Positions 46,034-61,319 of a stretch of DNA of 64,000 nucleotides are shown here, in pieces. The translations under genes and the position numbers were made by a program. The DNA comes from Tepidiphilus succinatimandens (GTDB lineage Bacteria; Pseudomonadota; Gammaproteobacteria; Burkholderiales; Rhodocyclaceae), in NCBI RefSeq assembly GCF_006503695.1, contig NZ_SBIK01000010.1, positions 43,066-107,065 on the forward strand, in the 5' to 3' direction. Below the pieces are notes generated by a model. It had not been told where the DNA came from, made no database searches, and saw only the letters and a list, made by a program, of their open reading frames with translations. Numbering within the stretch: position 1 is the stretch's first letter; each line of letters begins with the position of its first letter.

Positions 46034-47987
46034 CGATCTGCCTCAAGCCCTGCCCTGGCGCCCCCACGACTGGCACAAAGGGGACCACCTGCTTGCGCTG
46101 CTCGCCGCCAACGCCTCGAGCCATCCGGCCGAGATCGCCATGCGCGAGCGCGACCGCGGCATCTGGCGCGAATACACCTGGCAGGATTATCACGACACGG
46201 TGCTCGCCTTCGCCGCCGGCCTCGAAGCCCTTGGCGTGCGTCCCTTCGAGGTGGTACAGATCATCGGCGACAACCGGCCGGCGCTTTATTTCGCCATGGT
46301 TGCGTTGGGGGCCTTGCGCGCCATCGCCTCGCCGGCGTACCCCGACGCCACGCCGGACGAGATCGCTCTGCTTGCCGAGCGCGAAGACGTGCGCTGTGCC
46401 GTCGTCGAAGATCAGGAGCAGGTCGACAAGCTGCTGCAGCTGGAAAAAGAGCACGGCGAACGCTACCGGCTCATCGTCTACGACGACCCGCGCGGCCTGG
46501 CCGGCAAGATGCCCGAGCGCTTCGTTGCCTTCACCGACGTCGTCGCGCGTGGGCGCGAGCGGCTCGCCGCCGATCCCCTGTTGCGCCAGGCCCTGCTCGA
46601 GCGCCCCTCCGCGCACGACGTGGCCGTGCTGTTGCACTCTTCCGGTACCACCGGCACGCCCAAGGGGGTGCCGCTCAAGCACGGCCACGTGCTCTCGGCG
46701 GTGCGCAACGCCGCGCAGGCGGGCTATTTCCAGAATGGCGACGTGCACGTCGCCTACCTTCCCATGGCGTGGGTGGGCGACTACATCTTCTCCATCGGGG
46801 CGGCCTTCGCCCTGCGCTTCGCGGTGAACATCCCCGAGCGGCAGGAAACGGTGATCCGCGATCTGCGCGAGATCGCGCCCACCGTCTTCTTCTCCTCGCC
46901 GCGCGCCTGGGCCGGCATGATCACCCGCATCCAGGTGGGCATGGACGAATCCACGCCGCTCAAGCGCCGGCTCTACGAGCATTTCATGGCTTTCGCCATC
47001 GACCTCGAGCGACGGCGTCTGGCCGGAAGCCCGCCTTCGCTCGGTGCGCGGCTATGGCGGACGTTGGGCGAGTGGATGATCTATGGCCCGATCAAGGATC
47101 AGCTGGGGCTTGCCCGCGTGCGGCGCGCCTACACCGCCGGCGAGGCGATCGGCGAGGACGACTTCCTCTTTCTGCGCGCGCTCGGCGTTCCGCTGCGCCA
47201 GTTCTACGGCCAGACCGAGAACTGCGCCCTGTGCGCCGCTCAGTCGGCCGACGACGTCAAGCTACACACCGTCGGACGCCCTTTTCCCGGCGTGGAGGTA
47301 AAGATCGCCGACAGCGGCGAGATCCTCGTGCGCGGCGACAACGTCTTCGACGGCTATTACGACAACCCCAAGGCGAGCGAAGAGGCCCTCGAAGACGGCT
47401 GGCTGCACACGGGCGATGCCGGCTACTTCGAAGAGGACGGCTCGCTCGTCGTGCTCGGGCGCCTGTCGGAAGTCGCCTACACCGCCGCCGGCGAGCGCTA
47501 CGTCGCCACCTACATCGAGAACCGCATCAAGTTCAGTCAGTACGTCAAGGACGTCTGCGTGGTCGGTGAGAACCGCCCCTTCCTCACCGCCATCGTCTGC
47601 ATCGACCTCGAGGCGGTGGGGCATTGGGCGGAGGAGCACGGCGTGCCCTACACCTCCTATGCCGATCTGTCGCAGAAGCCCGAAGTTTACGATCTGGTCG
47701 CAAGGGTCATCGCGCACGTCAACAACGTGCTGCCGTCGGGGCTGCGCATCCGCCGCTTCGTCAACCTGCACAAACCCTTCGACCCGGACGACGGCGAAGT
47801 CACGCGCACGCGCAAGCTGCGCCGCAAGGTGATCTACGATCGCTATGCGCCCATCCTCGAGGCGCTCTACGACCCGGCGCGGCGCGAGATCGACTTCCAG
47901 GCGACGATCACCTACGAGACCGGCGAGACTGGCGTCATTGCCCGCCGTCTGCGGCTGTACGACGTCGCCCCGGCGCAGGGAGAGTGA
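46023..47987 (+). CDS. AMP-dependent acyl-CoA synthetase (long-chain type) inside the Liv operon
   Basis: Activates a carboxylic acid to its CoA thioester through an acyl-adenylate. The 654-residue protein has the AMP-binding P-loop LHSSGTTGTPKGV (about 205-217), the adenine site QFYGQTENC and the hinge GDAGYFEEDGSLVVLGR. The C-terminal lysine motif is less clear (TRKLRRKVI). Its place between livG and livH, with an 11-base overlap upstream and 1 base before livH, implies that it acts on the imported substrate. The substrate (fatty, aromatic or branched acid) cannot be read from the sequence. Confidence 0.88.
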   Translation: MRPDDLPQALPWRPHDWHKGDHLLALLAANASSHPAEIAMRERDRGIWREYTWQDYHDTVLAFAAGLEALGVRPFEVVQIIGDNRPALYFAMVALGALRAIASPAYPDATPDEIALLAEREDVRCAVVEDQEQVDKLLQLEKEHGERYRLIVYDDPRGLAGKMPERFVAFTDVVARGRERLAADPLLRQALLERPSAHDVAVLLHSSGTTGTPKGVPLKHGHVLSAVRNAAQAGYFQNGDVHVAYLPMAWVGDYIFSIGAAFALRFAVNIPERQETVIRDLREIAPTVFFSSPRAWAGMITRIQVGMDESTPLKRRLYEHFMAFAIDLERRRLAGSPPSLGARLWRTLGEWMIYGPIKDQLGLARVRRAYTAGEAIGEDDFLFLRALGVPLRQFYGQTENCALCAAQSADDVKLHTVGRPFPGVEVKIADSGEILVRGDNVFDGYYDNPKASEEALEDGWLHTGDAGYFEEDGSLVVLGRLSEVAYTAAGERYVATYIENRIKFSQYVKDVCVVGENRPFLTAIVCIDLEAVGHWAEEHGVPYTSYADLSQKPEVYDLVARVIAHVNNVLPSGLRIRRFVNLHKPFDPDDGEVTRTRKLRRKVIYDRYAPILEALYDPARREIDFQATITYETGETGVIARRLRLYDVAPAQGE

Positions 47988-47988
47988 G

Positions 47989-48876
47989 ATGGATTTCTTG
48001 TTTCTGGCCGAACTCTTCGTCAATGGTCTGAGCACCGGGCTCATGTACAGCCTCGTGGCGCTGGGCATTACCTTGATCTACAAGGCGAGCGGCGTGCCCA
48101 ACCTGGCGCAGGGGGCGATGGTGATGCTCTCGGGCTATCTCGTCTGGGCTGTGGTGAGCCTCCTTTCCTGGCCGCTGTGGCTGGCGATCGCGCTCGCGGT
48201 GGTGGGCATGTTCCTCTTCGGTCTGGCCACCGAGCGCTGGCTGCTGCGTCGCATGGTGGGCCAGCCGGTCATCATGATCGTCATGCTCACGCTCGGTCTG
48301 GACATCTTCCTGCGGGGTTTCGTGCCCGGACTGCTGGGTGCGGCGCCCAAGCGGCTCGACCTGGGCATCGGTCTTGCGCCCATCATCGTGGCCGACGTCT
48401 TCGTCAACCGCGCCTACCTCGTCGGGGCGATCGGTGCCATGGTGCTCATCGCCGCGGCCATGCTCTTTTTCCGCACCCGGCTCGGTACCAAGCTGCGCGC
48501 GGTCTCGGACGATCACGTCGCCAGCTGGGCCGTGGGTATCTCGGTGGAGCGCGCGATCGGCATCTCCTGGGGGATCGCCGGCGTGGCCGCCGTGGGGGCC
48601 GGCACCGTCTGGGGCTCGGTGCAGGGGGTGGACTGGACCCTGTCGGCACTGCTCTTTCCTGCCATCGCCGTGGTGATCCTGGGCGGCATCGACAGCCTGC
48701 TCGGCGTCTTCGTCGGCGGGCTGGTGGTCGGGGTGCTCGGCTCGGTGATTCCCGGCTATCTCGATCCCATCGTCGGCGGCGGTACGCGCGACGTCGTCAC
48801 CTCCGTGCTGATCGTGCTCACCATCCTCTTCCGGCCCTATGGCATGTTCGGCCGCGAAGACATCGAGAGGGTCTGA
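47989..48876 (+). CDS. livH: Branched-chain-type ABC transporter permease (LivH)
   Basis: A 295-residue inner-membrane permease with about eight helices, opening FLAELFVNGLSTGLMYSLVALGITLIYKASGVPNLAQG. The LALGLTLIYG-like and NFAQG-like motifs (here ALGITLIYKASGVPNLAQG) define LivH. The late ALLFPAIAVVILGGIDSLLGVFVGGLVVG matches the EAA-like coupling region. It starts one base after the ligase stop, with GGGAG just upstream, so coupling is likely. Confidence 0.94.
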   Translation: MDFLFLAELFVNGLSTGLMYSLVALGITLIYKASGVPNLAQGAMVMLSGYLVWAVVSLLSWPLWLAIALAVVGMFLFGLATERWLLRRMVGQPVIMIVMLTLGLDIFLRGFVPGLLGAAPKRLDLGIGLAPIIVADVFVNRAYLVGAIGAMVLIAAAMLFFRTRLGTKLRAVSDDHVASWAVGISVERAIGISWGIAGVAAVGAGTVWGSVQGVDWTLSALLFPAIAVVILGGIDSLLGVFVGGLVVGVLGSVIPGYLDPIVGGGTRDVVTSVLIVLTILFRPYGMFGREDIERV

Positions 48877-48879
48877 TCC

Positions 48880-49953
48880 ATGTTCTACCGTCTCTCCGGC
48901 GTCCATCACACCCGCTACGAAGACACGCGGCGGCTGTGGCCCATCCCCACCGACCGGCGGCTGGTGGCGGTGCTCTTCCTCCTTGCGCTCAGCGCCCCGC
49001 TGTGGCTCTCCGAGCTCTACCTGCAGAACTATCTCCTGCCCTGGCTCATCTGGAGCGCGGCCACCCTGTCGCTGACGCTGCTCATGGGGGTGGCGGGGCA
49101 GCTGCACTTCGGCTACGCCGCGGTGATGGCCATCGGTGCCTATTCGGCGATCCACCTCGTGCGCCTGGGGGTACCCTTCGAGCTCGCCTTCATCGGGGCG
49201 GGGCTCGTCGCGGCGGTGATCGGTTGTCTGTTTGGGGCGGCGGCTTTGCGCGTCAAGGGGCTCTATCTCGTGATGGCGACGCTCGCCATGCAGTACCTCG
49301 TCGACTGGGTCATCGTCAACGTTCCGGCGATCTCGGGCGGGGCGCACGCCACGCTGCAGGCGCCCGAAGCGCGAGTGCTGTTCTTCTCCTTCGCCGACGG
49401 GTTCACGCGCTATTACTTCGCCTTCTTCTGGGCGGTGTTCATGACGGTCTTCCTGCTCAACACCAAGCGCACCAGCTTTGGGCGGGCGCTGGTGGCCATC
49501 CGCGACAAGGATTACGCCGCCTCGGTGATCGGGGTGAGTCCGTTCAAGTACAAGCTGCTCGCGTTCTTCACCAGTTCGTTTTTCGGCGGCATGAGCGGCG
49601 CGGTGCTGGCGTTCTGCTTCTACCGGGCCGTGACGCCGGAGCAGTTCGGATTCAACGTCTCGACCCAGCTCGTGGCCATGGTGCTCGTCGGCGGCCTGGG
49701 CAGCGTGATCGGCGCCTATCTCGGCGCGGCTTTCGTGCTGCTCACGCCTATGATCCTCTCCAATGGCATCGCGGCGCTGTCGGATGCCGGCTGGCTGTCG
49801 GTATCGGCAAACCTCCTCGCGCACCTGCCGCTCATGATCTACGGTGCGCTCATCATCGGCTTTCTGCTCGCCGAGCCCTTGGGGCTGGCGAAGATCTACG
49901 ACAACATGCGCAATTACTTTCTCGTTTGGCCGTTCAAGCACTCGCGGCGCTGA
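48880..49953 (+). CDS. livM: Branched-chain-type ABC transporter permease (LivM)
   Basis: A 357-residue permease with 8-10 helices. SLTLLMGVAGQLHFGYAAVMAIGAYSA matches the conserved GQ-SLGHAAFFGIGAY region. ALVAIRDKDYAASVIGVSPFKYKLLAF is the cytoplasmic coupling helix, and MVLVGGLGSVIGAYLGAAFV follows. The first 30 residues are hydrophilic. It follows livH by 3 bases. It pairs with LivH to form the heterodimeric membrane core. Confidence 0.94.
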   Translation: MFYRLSGVHHTRYEDTRRLWPIPTDRRLVAVLFLLALSAPLWLSELYLQNYLLPWLIWSAATLSLTLLMGVAGQLHFGYAAVMAIGAYSAIHLVRLGVPFELAFIGAGLVAAVIGCLFGAAALRVKGLYLVMATLAMQYLVDWVIVNVPAISGGAHATLQAPEARVLFFSFADGFTRYYFAFFWAVFMTVFLLNTKRTSFGRALVAIRDKDYAASVIGVSPFKYKLLAFFTSSFFGGMSGAVLAFCFYRAVTPEQFGFNVSTQLVAMVLVGGLGSVIGAYLGAAFVLLTPMILSNGIAALSDAGWLSVSANLLAHLPLMIYGALIIGFLLAEPLGLAKIYDNMRNYFLVWPFKHSRR

Positions 49954-49994
49954 CGGAAATTTCAGGTGGTTCATTACGACAAGGAGGAGACGCG

Positions 49995-51245
49995 ATGAAA
50001 ACGATGTTCAAAAAAGGCATGCTCGGGGCGCTGTTCGCCACGGCCGCATTCGCCGCCGCGCCGGCATTGCAGGCGCAGGAAACGGTGAAGTTTGGCCTCT
50101 TCCACGATTTCACCAAGGTCTATACCTTCGTGGCCGACGAGTTCAGCCAGGGGCAGCGGGACTACCTCACGCTGATCAACGAGGAGGGTGGCATCAAGGG
50201 GCAGAAGTTCGAGGCCATCGTGCGTGACCACGGCAACGAGCCGCAGCGCGGCCTGGAACTCTACAACCGCGCACGCGAAGAAGGGGCGATCTACTTCATG
50301 TTCCTGAGCACGCCGGTGGCCAACGCCGTCGTGCCGCGGGCGCTGCAGGACAAGGTGGTGCTGGGTACGCCGCTGCACGGGCGGGGCGACACCATGGTGG
50401 GCGAGACCTTCCCCTACGTCTTCCCCATGATGGCGAGTTACTGGTCGCAGGCGGCGCGCCTGCTCAAGTACGTCGAGGATACTCAAGGCGGGCTCAAGGG
50501 CAAGAAGATCGCCCATGTGCACATCGACACTCCCTTCGGGCGCGAGCCGCTGCCCATTTTGGAGAAACTCGCCCAGCAGAAATCCTTCGAGCTGCGCTCC
50601 TTTGCCTACCCCAGCCCCGGCAACGAGCAGTCGGCCGTGTGGTCCGACGTGCGCCGTTACCGGCCCGATTTCGTGCTGATCTGGGGCGCGGGCAACTCGC
50701 AGATGGTGTCGGTGCGCGAGGCGGTGCGCAACGGCATCGATCCGGCGAAGATCCTGTCGGTCGTCTGGCTCACCGAGACCGACATGAAGAACATCGGCGA
50801 GAGCACGGCCATTGGCGCCAAGCGCGTCGAAGTGGTGCAGCCGGGGCGCGATCATCCGATCATCCAGCGCATCCTCGACAAGGTCTACAAGGCCGGCAAA
50901 GGAGCTGGCCCCGAAGCGCGGGTGGGCAACACTTACTACAACTACGGCGTGGCCGACATGGTGATCGCCACCGAAGGTGCGAAGCTCGCGCTGGAGAAAC
51001 TCGGTCCGCCGCTCACCGGCGAGAAACTCAAGGCCGGCATGGAGATGATCCGCAACCTCGACACCAAGGGCTTCATGCCGCCGGTGACGATCACGCCGCA
51101 GGATCACCAGGGCGGCGGTCAGGCGCGCGTGTCGCAGTGGGACGGCAAGGCGTGGGTTCCGGTGAGCGACTGGGCCGCGGCCTATCAGGACGTGGTGTGG
51201 GAAGAGGCTCGCGCGAGCGCGGCCAAGTTCAGCCAAGGGAAATGA
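49995..51245 (+). CDS. livK: Periplasmic substrate-binding protein of the Liv-type transporter (LivK)
   Basis: Captures the transported compound in the periplasm. The 416-residue protein has a Sec signal peptide (MKTMFKKGMLGALFATAAFAAAPALQA, cleavage likely before QETV). It has the type I binding-protein fold with an early FGLFHDFTKVYTFVADEFSQGQRDYLTLINEEGGIKG stretch. A GGAGGAGA site precedes the ATG. DFTKVYTF in place of the usual GPLTG-type amino acid pocket suggests a ligand other than leucine. Its tight linkage with a CoA ligase points to a carboxylic acid. Confidence 0.9.
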   Translation: MKTMFKKGMLGALFATAAFAAAPALQAQETVKFGLFHDFTKVYTFVADEFSQGQRDYLTLINEEGGIKGQKFEAIVRDHGNEPQRGLELYNRAREEGAIYFMFLSTPVANAVVPRALQDKVVLGTPLHGRGDTMVGETFPYVFPMMASYWSQAARLLKYVEDTQGGLKGKKIAHVHIDTPFGREPLPILEKLAQQKSFELRSFAYPSPGNEQSAVWSDVRRYRPDFVLIWGAGNSQMVSVREAVRNGIDPAKILSVVWLTETDMKNIGESTAIGAKRVEVVQPGRDHPIIQRILDKVYKAGKGAGPEARVGNTYYNYGVADMVIATEGAKLALEKLGPPLTGEKLKAGMEMIRNLDTKGFMPPVTITPQDHQGGGQARVSQWDGKAWVPVSDWAAAYQDVVWEEARASAAKFSQGK

Positions 51246-51291
51246 GGATGGCCGGCGCCGGGACATTCTCGGCGCCGCACAGGGAGCGAGC

Positions 51292-52113
<822 letters not shown>

Positions 52114-52155
52114 ATCGCGGAAGACGCGGCGGTGGCCGCGTCTACTGCTTTGTGC

Positions 52156-52596
52156 TTACTCCCGATCGGGCAAGCCGATCATGGTGGCCGTCATCAGCGC
52201 CACCTGCTCACGCCCGTCTTCTCGTTCCATCCAGCCTTCACCCAGGCACACCGTGAGGGTGCGCCCGGCGCGTACCACGCGCCCTATCGCCACCAAGCGA
52301 TCGCCTCGGGCGGGTGAGAGCAGGTTGGTCTTGAGTTCGACCGACAGCACCGCATGACCAGGCGGCATCAACGAATAGGCCGCATAGCCCACGGCGCTGT
52401 CGATGATGGTGATGACCACGCCGGCATGCAGGAAGCCGTGCTGCTGCGTCAGGTCGGCGCGAAAGGGGAGCACGATCTCCACCTCGCCCGGTTCGACGCG
52501 GGTGAGTTCGGCACCGAAGGTCTGCATGACGCGTTGGCGGGCGAAATTGTCGCGTACGCGGCGCACGAAGTCGGGATCGGCGGGGGTGAATGGCAT
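52156..52596 (-). CDS. PaaI-family hotdog thioesterase
   Basis: A 146-residue acyl-CoA thioesterase-type hotdog protein. The family signature is HGFLHAGVVITIIDSAVGYAAYSLMPPG (about 53-80), with the polar residues expected for hydrolysis of aromatic or short acyl-CoA. It lies beside a CoA ligase/ABC operon on the opposite strand and may recycle stalled CoA esters. The AGGAGGA site before the ATG at 52596 is strong. The substrate is unknown. Confidence 0.87.
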   Translation of the reverse strand: MPFTPADPDFVRRVRDNFARQRVMQTFGAELTRVEPGEVEIVLPFRADLTQQHGFLHAGVVITIIDSAVGYAAYSLMPPGHAVLSVELKTNLLSPARGDRLVAIGRVVRAGRTLTVCLGEGWMEREDGREQVALMTATMIGLPDRE

Positions 52597-52680
52597 GGAA
52601 TCCTCCTCGGCAGGGAATCAAAAAATTTTGATCGTCCGCAAAACGGTTTCGATCGTACTGCGCGAATAGTGTAACGGAGT

Positions 52681-52710
52681 TTGACAGCATCGACCGATGT
52701 GCTTTAGAAT
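52681..52710 (+). promoter_or_regulatory. Sigma-70 promoter of the ATP synthase operon
   Basis: TTGACA (52681-52686) and TAGAAT (52705-52710) are 18 bases apart, about 30 bases before the first gene. Both hexamers are close to consensus, in keeping with a strong housekeeping operon. Confidence 0.7.
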
Positions 52711-52740
52711 CCACGGGATTTTCTGCAGGGGGTGGTCGCT

Positions 52741-53097
52741 GTGGGCTCCGGCCTGATGCGTCTGGCGGCGTGGCAACTCGTTGCCGGCATTCTCGCCACA
52801 CTCGCGGCCTGGGTCTTGGCCGGCGAAGCAGCAGGGCGATCGGCAGCGATCGGCGCGTTCTCGGTCTGGTTGCCCAATGCCGCGTTCGCCGTCTATCTCG
52901 CGATACGCGCGCGGCTCGGCACTCCCTCGGCAGTCGGTTTCCTGGTCGGCGAACTGTTCAAGATCGCCGCCGTGGTGGTGTTGCTGTTCGCGTTCGTGCG
53001 CCATGCCGGCGTACAGAGTTGGCCCGCGTTGATCGTCGGGCTGGTCGTGACGCTGCAGGCAAACATCGCCGTTGCTGGATTTTTACGCAAAATCTGA
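52741..53097 (+). CDS. atpI: ATP synthase protein I
   Basis: Small membrane protein that helps assemble the c-ring. About 118 residues with four hydrophobic segments (WQLVAGILATLAAWVLAGE, FSVWLPNAAFAVYLAI, LFKIAAVVVLLFAFVR, IVGLVVTLQANIAVAGF). Start is GTG 52741 behind CAGGGGGTGG; GTG 52732 or ATG 52756 are alternatives. It is the first gene of the atp operon. Confidence 0.85.
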   Translation: MGSGLMRLAAWQLVAGILATLAAWVLAGEAAGRSAAIGAFSVWLPNAAFAVYLAIRARLGTPSAVGFLVGELFKIAAVVVLLFAFVRHAGVQSWPALIVGLVVTLQANIAVAGFLRKI

Positions 53098-54308
<1,211 letters not shown>

Positions 54309-54357
54309 TCCTCGGAGTCGTGAACGCCCATCCGTTTTTTCATAGGGGGCAGACGTC

Positions 54358-54831
54358 GTGAATTTGAACGCAACCCTCATCGCCCAGCTGGTGGTGTTCT
54401 TCATCCTTGGCTGGTTCACGATGAAATACGTGTGGCCGCCGATCGTCAAGGCGCTCGACGAGCGTTCGGCCAAGATCGCGGAGGGGCTGGCGGCGGCCGA
54501 CAAGGCGAAGGCGGATCTGGCGCTCGCCGAGAAGAAAGCCGTCGAAGAACTGCGCAAGGCGCGCGAGGAGGCGGCCCAGCTGCGCGCGGCCGCCGACAAG
54601 CAGATCGCCAAGCTGATGGAAGAAGCCCGGGCGGAAGCGGCCCGTCTCATCGCTCAGGCGCGCGAAGCGGCCGAGCAGGAGGCGCGCGCCGCCGTCGAGC
54701 GGATCAAAGACGATCTGCGCGAGGAAGTTGCCCGGCTCGCCGTCGCCGGCGCCGAACGTATCCTGCGCCGCGAGATCGACGCCAAGGCTCACGCCGAGCT
54801 CTTGGCCAACCTCAAACAGGAACTCGTCTAA
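54358..54831 (+). CDS. atpF: ATP synthase F0 subunit b
   Basis: Peripheral stalk; 157 residues with one N-terminal membrane helix ([25 protein letters not shown]) and a long charged coiled coil rich in Ala, Glu and Lys. GTG 54358 behind GGGGGCAG is the start; no closer ATG exists. atpH begins 3 bases after it. Confidence 0.95.
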   Translation: MNLNATLIAQLVVFFILGWFTMKYVWPPIVKALDERSAKIAEGLAAADKAKADLALAEKKAVEELRKAREEAAQLRAAADKQIAKLMEEARAEAARLIAQAREAAEQEARAAVERIKDDLREEVARLAVAGAERILRREIDAKAHAELLANLKQELV

Positions 54832-54834
54832 GCC

Positions 54835-55377
54835 ATGGCCGAAAAAGTCACCATCGCTCGCCCCTATGCGGAGGCCGCGTTCTCGCTGGCGCTGGGGGCC
54901 GGTGCGCTGGAGGCCTGGTCGCAAGCGCTGGAGCGGCTCGCCGCCCTCGCCACGCTCGACGAAGTGCGCACCGTGCTGCTCGATCCCAAGGTCGACGATG
55001 ACAGCAAGGCGCGTGTGCTCCTCGAGCTCGCAGGCGCCGATCAGCCGTTGCCCGAGGCGGTGCAGAACTTCGTGCGGTTGCTGGTGCAGAACGACCGCGT
55101 GCTGTTGCTGCCCGAAATCCATGCGCTGTTCGTCGCCCGGAAGAACGATCACGAAGGGGTCGCCGTCGCCAAGGTCACGAGCGCATTTCCGCTCGACGAT
55201 GCGGCGCGGGAACGCCTCAAGCAAGACCTGGAAGCCCATTTCAAGAAAAAACTGCAGCTCGAAGTCGCCGTCGATCCGGATCTGATCGGAGGGGTGCGAG
55301 TGCAGGTGGGCGACGAAGTGATCGACGCTTCCGTACGTGGCAAGCTCGCGAACCTGGCCGCTGCGCTCAAAATCTAG
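54835..55377 (+). CDS. atpH: ATP synthase F1 subunit delta
   Basis: Links the peripheral stalk to the top of F1. The 180-residue protein has the N-terminal six-helix domain opening [14 protein letters not shown], and the C-terminal conserved [29 protein letters not shown]. The atpA ATG is 10 bases downstream of its stop. Confidence 0.95.
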   Translation: MAEKVTIARPYAEAAFSLALGAGALEAWSQALERLAALATLDEVRTVLLDPKVDDDSKARVLLELAGADQPLPEAVQNFVRLLVQNDRVLLLPEIHALFVARKNDHEGVAVAKVTSAFPLDDAARERLKQDLEAHFKKKLQLEVAVDPDLIGGVRVQVGDEVIDASVRGKLANLAAALKI

Positions 55378-55387
55378 GAGTCATTCG

Positions 55388-56926
<1,539 letters not shown>

Positions 56927-56960
56927 GCGTACGGGCGACGATCACTAGGAGAAACGGGAT

Positions 56961-59257
<2,297 letters not shown>

Positions 59258-59343
59258 CGGTCTCGGCCGCCGTGGTGTTGTGGCGGCCGTGATCGCGCGC
59301 CGCGGCATCTCGTCCGCGGCGCCTTCGACGAGGGGATGCAAAG

Positions 59344-59784
59344 ATGGCGATGACCGTACATGTCGATGTCGTGAGCGCCGAGGAGCAGATTTTCTCGGGG
59401 CTCGCGGAGCTGGTCGTGCTGCCCGGCGAGGCGGGCGAGCTGGGGGTGCTGCCGGGGCATGCGCCGCTGCTTTCCCGTATCCGTCCGGGAGCAGTGCGCA
59501 TCAAGGTGCCGGATCGCGAGGAGCCGGAGATCATTTTCGTGGCTGGCGGCATGCTGGAGGTGCAGCCCAGCCTGGTGACGGTGCTCGCCGATACGGCGAT
59601 CCGCGGCCGCGATCTGGACGAGGCGCGGGCGATGGAGGCCAAGCGCCGGGCCGAGGAGGCTTTGAAGGACCAGCAGGCGAAGATCGACTACGCGCGGGCG
59701 CAGGCCGAGCTGCTCGAGGCCGTGGCGCAGCTGCAGACGATCGAGCAGATGAAGCGCCTGAAGAACCGCGTGGGCGGCACCTGA
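59344..59784 (+). CDS. atpC: ATP synthase F1 subunit epsilon
   Basis: Rotor subunit and intrinsic inhibitor. The 146-residue protein has the N-terminal beta-sandwich ([32 protein letters not shown]) and the C-terminal helical hairpin ([29 protein letters not shown]). It is the last gene of the operon, 86 bases after atpD; a strong terminator lies 28 bases downstream. Confidence 0.97.
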   Translation: MAMTVHVDVVSAEEQIFSGLAELVVLPGEAGELGVLPGHAPLLSRIRPGAVRIKVPDREEPEIIFVAGGMLEVQPSLVTVLADTAIRGRDLDEARAMEAKRRAEEALKDQQAKIDYARAQAELLEAVAQLQTIEQMKRLKNRVGGT

Positions 59785-59811
59785 GCCGCCTGCTGTTCGG
59801 AGGTGGAAAAG

Positions 59812-59838
59812 AAAAAGGCCGCGACATGCGGCCTTTTT
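59812..59838. terminator. Bidirectional terminator between atpC and ubiJ
   Basis: GGCCGC (59817-59822) pairs with GCGGCC (59828-59833), flanked by AAAAA on the left and TTTTT on the right. It fits termination of the atp operon and of the convergent ubi genes. Confidence 0.85.
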
Positions 59839-60425
59839 CACTTGTGTGCCGCTGTGCCGGAGGCCAGGCGTGCGATGCGCCGGCGTAGGGCGTCGAGTTC
59901 GCGGGTGAGCGCCGCCGCGTCTGCCTGCAGCCGTTCGTATTCGGCGCGAGAGGGGAGCAGCCCCTCTTCTTCTTTCAGGGTTTCGATCAGGTTGCCGCCG
60001 ATCGCCGCGCCGGCATTGCGCAGGGCGGCGAGACCGGCGCGCATGAGCGCATGCAGGCGCAGCCCCAGGATGGGGCCAAACCGCTCGGCAAACCAGTGTT
60101 CCAGCGTTGGGGCAGGTTCGGAGAAGGCCTTGGCGAGCAGCTCGGCGATCGCCGCTTCGCCCTCGACGTGCGTGCGCACCGCGGCGCCTTCGGCGAGCAG
60201 CCTCCGCCGCAGGACTTCTTCGAGGCGCAGGCGGATCGTCACGGCGGGCGCAACGGCAGCATCGGGCAGCAGTCGGCCGTTTGCGTCGATTCGCAATCCC
60301 AAGGGCGGCAAGGGTTCGATTTCGAGGCGTACCGCAGCGCCGGCGTGGGCGGCGAGCCGCTCGCGCCACCAGGGGACTTCGTCGAGGTGACGCTCGAGCG
60401 CCGCCGTGAGCACCCCTTGCCACAT
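59838..60425 (-). CDS. ubiJ: Ubiquinone biosynthesis accessory factor UbiJ
   Basis: SCP2-domain lipid-binding protein that helps assemble the ubiquinone biosynthesis complex. The 195-residue protein has the SCP2-like region at about 25-110 (AAVRLEIEPLPPLGLRIDANGRLL) and a C-terminal coiled coil (EYERLQADAAALTRELDALRRRIARL), as in UbiJ. The stop falls in the terminator. It starts 3 bases after the Tim44-like gene stop. UbiB, the usual next gene, is not present. Confidence 0.85.
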   Translation of the reverse strand: MWQGVLTAALERHLDEVPWWRERLAAHAGAAVRLEIEPLPPLGLRIDANGRLLPDAAVAPAVTIRLRLEEVLRRRLLAEGAAVRTHVEGEAAIAELLAKAFSEPAPTLEHWFAERFGPILGLRLHALMRAGLAALRNAGAAIGGNLIETLKEEEGLLPSRAEYERLQADAAALTRELDALRRRIARLASGTAAHK

Positions 60426-60428
60426 GGT

Positions 60429-61301
60429 TCAGGCAACCGGTTGGATGCCGGCAAGCCGCCAGCCGCCGCCGTGGAGCGGTTTGACCAGATGCCAGTATTC
60501 GCTGAAGGGTTGCGGCGGGGCGTCGCGCGACTCGCGCAGGCTACCGGAGAATTCGACCGTGGCGACGTAGTGGTCCCCTTCGAGGGCGAGATCGACGAGG
60601 CGCGCTTCCAGCATCACGATGTCGGTCTTCTCACCGGGAGTCTGCCCACCCTGGCGGCGCAGGTCGGCGAGCAGCTCCGGCGTGACGAGGGAGGCAATGG
60701 CTTCCCAGTCGCCGCGGTCGTGCGCTGCCTGCAGTTCGACGAAACGCCGCTTGGCTTCGGCGAGGAAGGCGGCTTCGTCGAGCTGGGCGCGCAGGTCGTC
60801 AGCGACAGGAGTGCCGTTGGCCGGCGCTGCAGGGGGCGCGCTCATGGCGGGCCCGGTCATCGTGCGCTCGGTCGCTCCGGCGTAGGCCGGTTCGGGCGCG
60901 CGCCGTGCTCCGGCGAAGCGGCGAAAGAGGGCGAAGAGCACGACGGCGAAGAGCACGAGGAGGAGCAGAGAACCGAATTCTTCGCTCAAGCCCAGGTGCT
61001 GGAAGAGCGCTGCCAGCCCTAGGCCGGCAGCGAGTCCAGCGAGGGGACCGAGCCAGGAGCGTTTGGGTGCCGGCTGCGGCGCGGTGCTGGGTTGCTGCGT
61101 CGGTGTCTGGCGCTGGGCGGGAGCCTGGGTGGGAGAGGTTGGACTTGCCGGTTTCGGCACCGGGGAGAGGGGGGTAGAGGGGGTGATGTTGCGCTGCAGG
61201 CCGCCACCGCTGCCGCCGCCGAGGCGTTTGGCTTCGGCGGCGTCGAAGAAAGTAAAGGAGGCGAAGAGCGCGAGCAGCAGGGTGAGGAAGGGGCGTTTCA
61301 T
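60429..61301 (-). CDS. Tim44-like domain membrane protein
   Basis: A 290-residue protein with an N-terminal signal or anchor (FLTLLLALFASFTFFDAAEA), a Pro/Gln/Ser-rich linker (about 35-80) and two membrane segments (WLGPLAGLAAGLGLAALFQ, FGSLLLLVLFAVVLFALF). The C-terminal Tim44-like domain is at about 160-285 (FLAEAKRRFVELQAAHDRGDWEAI, ATVEFSGSLRESRDA). It sits between ubiE and ubiJ on the same strand. Its role is not established; it may act at the membrane with the quinone pathway. Confidence 0.83.
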   Translation of the reverse strand: MKRPFLTLLLALFASFTFFDAAEAKRLGGGSGGGLQRNITPSTPLSPVPKPASPTSPTQAPAQRQTPTQQPSTAPQPAPKRSWLGPLAGLAAGLGLAALFQHLGLSEEFGSLLLLVLFAVVLFALFRRFAGARRAPEPAYAGATERTMTGPAMSAPPAAPANGTPVADDLRAQLDEAAFLAEAKRRFVELQAAHDRGDWEAIASLVTPELLADLRRQGGQTPGEKTDIVMLEARLVDLALEGDHYVATVEFSGSLRESRDAPPQPFSEYWHLVKPLHGGGWRLAGIQPVA

Positions 61302-61319
61302 GGGACCTCCGTTAAGGGC

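Noticed and set aside
47935..49974. A 679-residue minus-strand frame opposite livH/livM
   Set aside because: Composition is dominated by Glu, His, Arg, Asp and Gln repeats typical of a shadow of membrane-protein codons. The opposing LivH and LivM are clear.
48177..49994. In-frame upstream extension of livK by more than 600 codons
   Set aside because: It would overlap livH and livM entirely. The signal peptide at ATG 49995 behind GGAGGAGA marks the true start.
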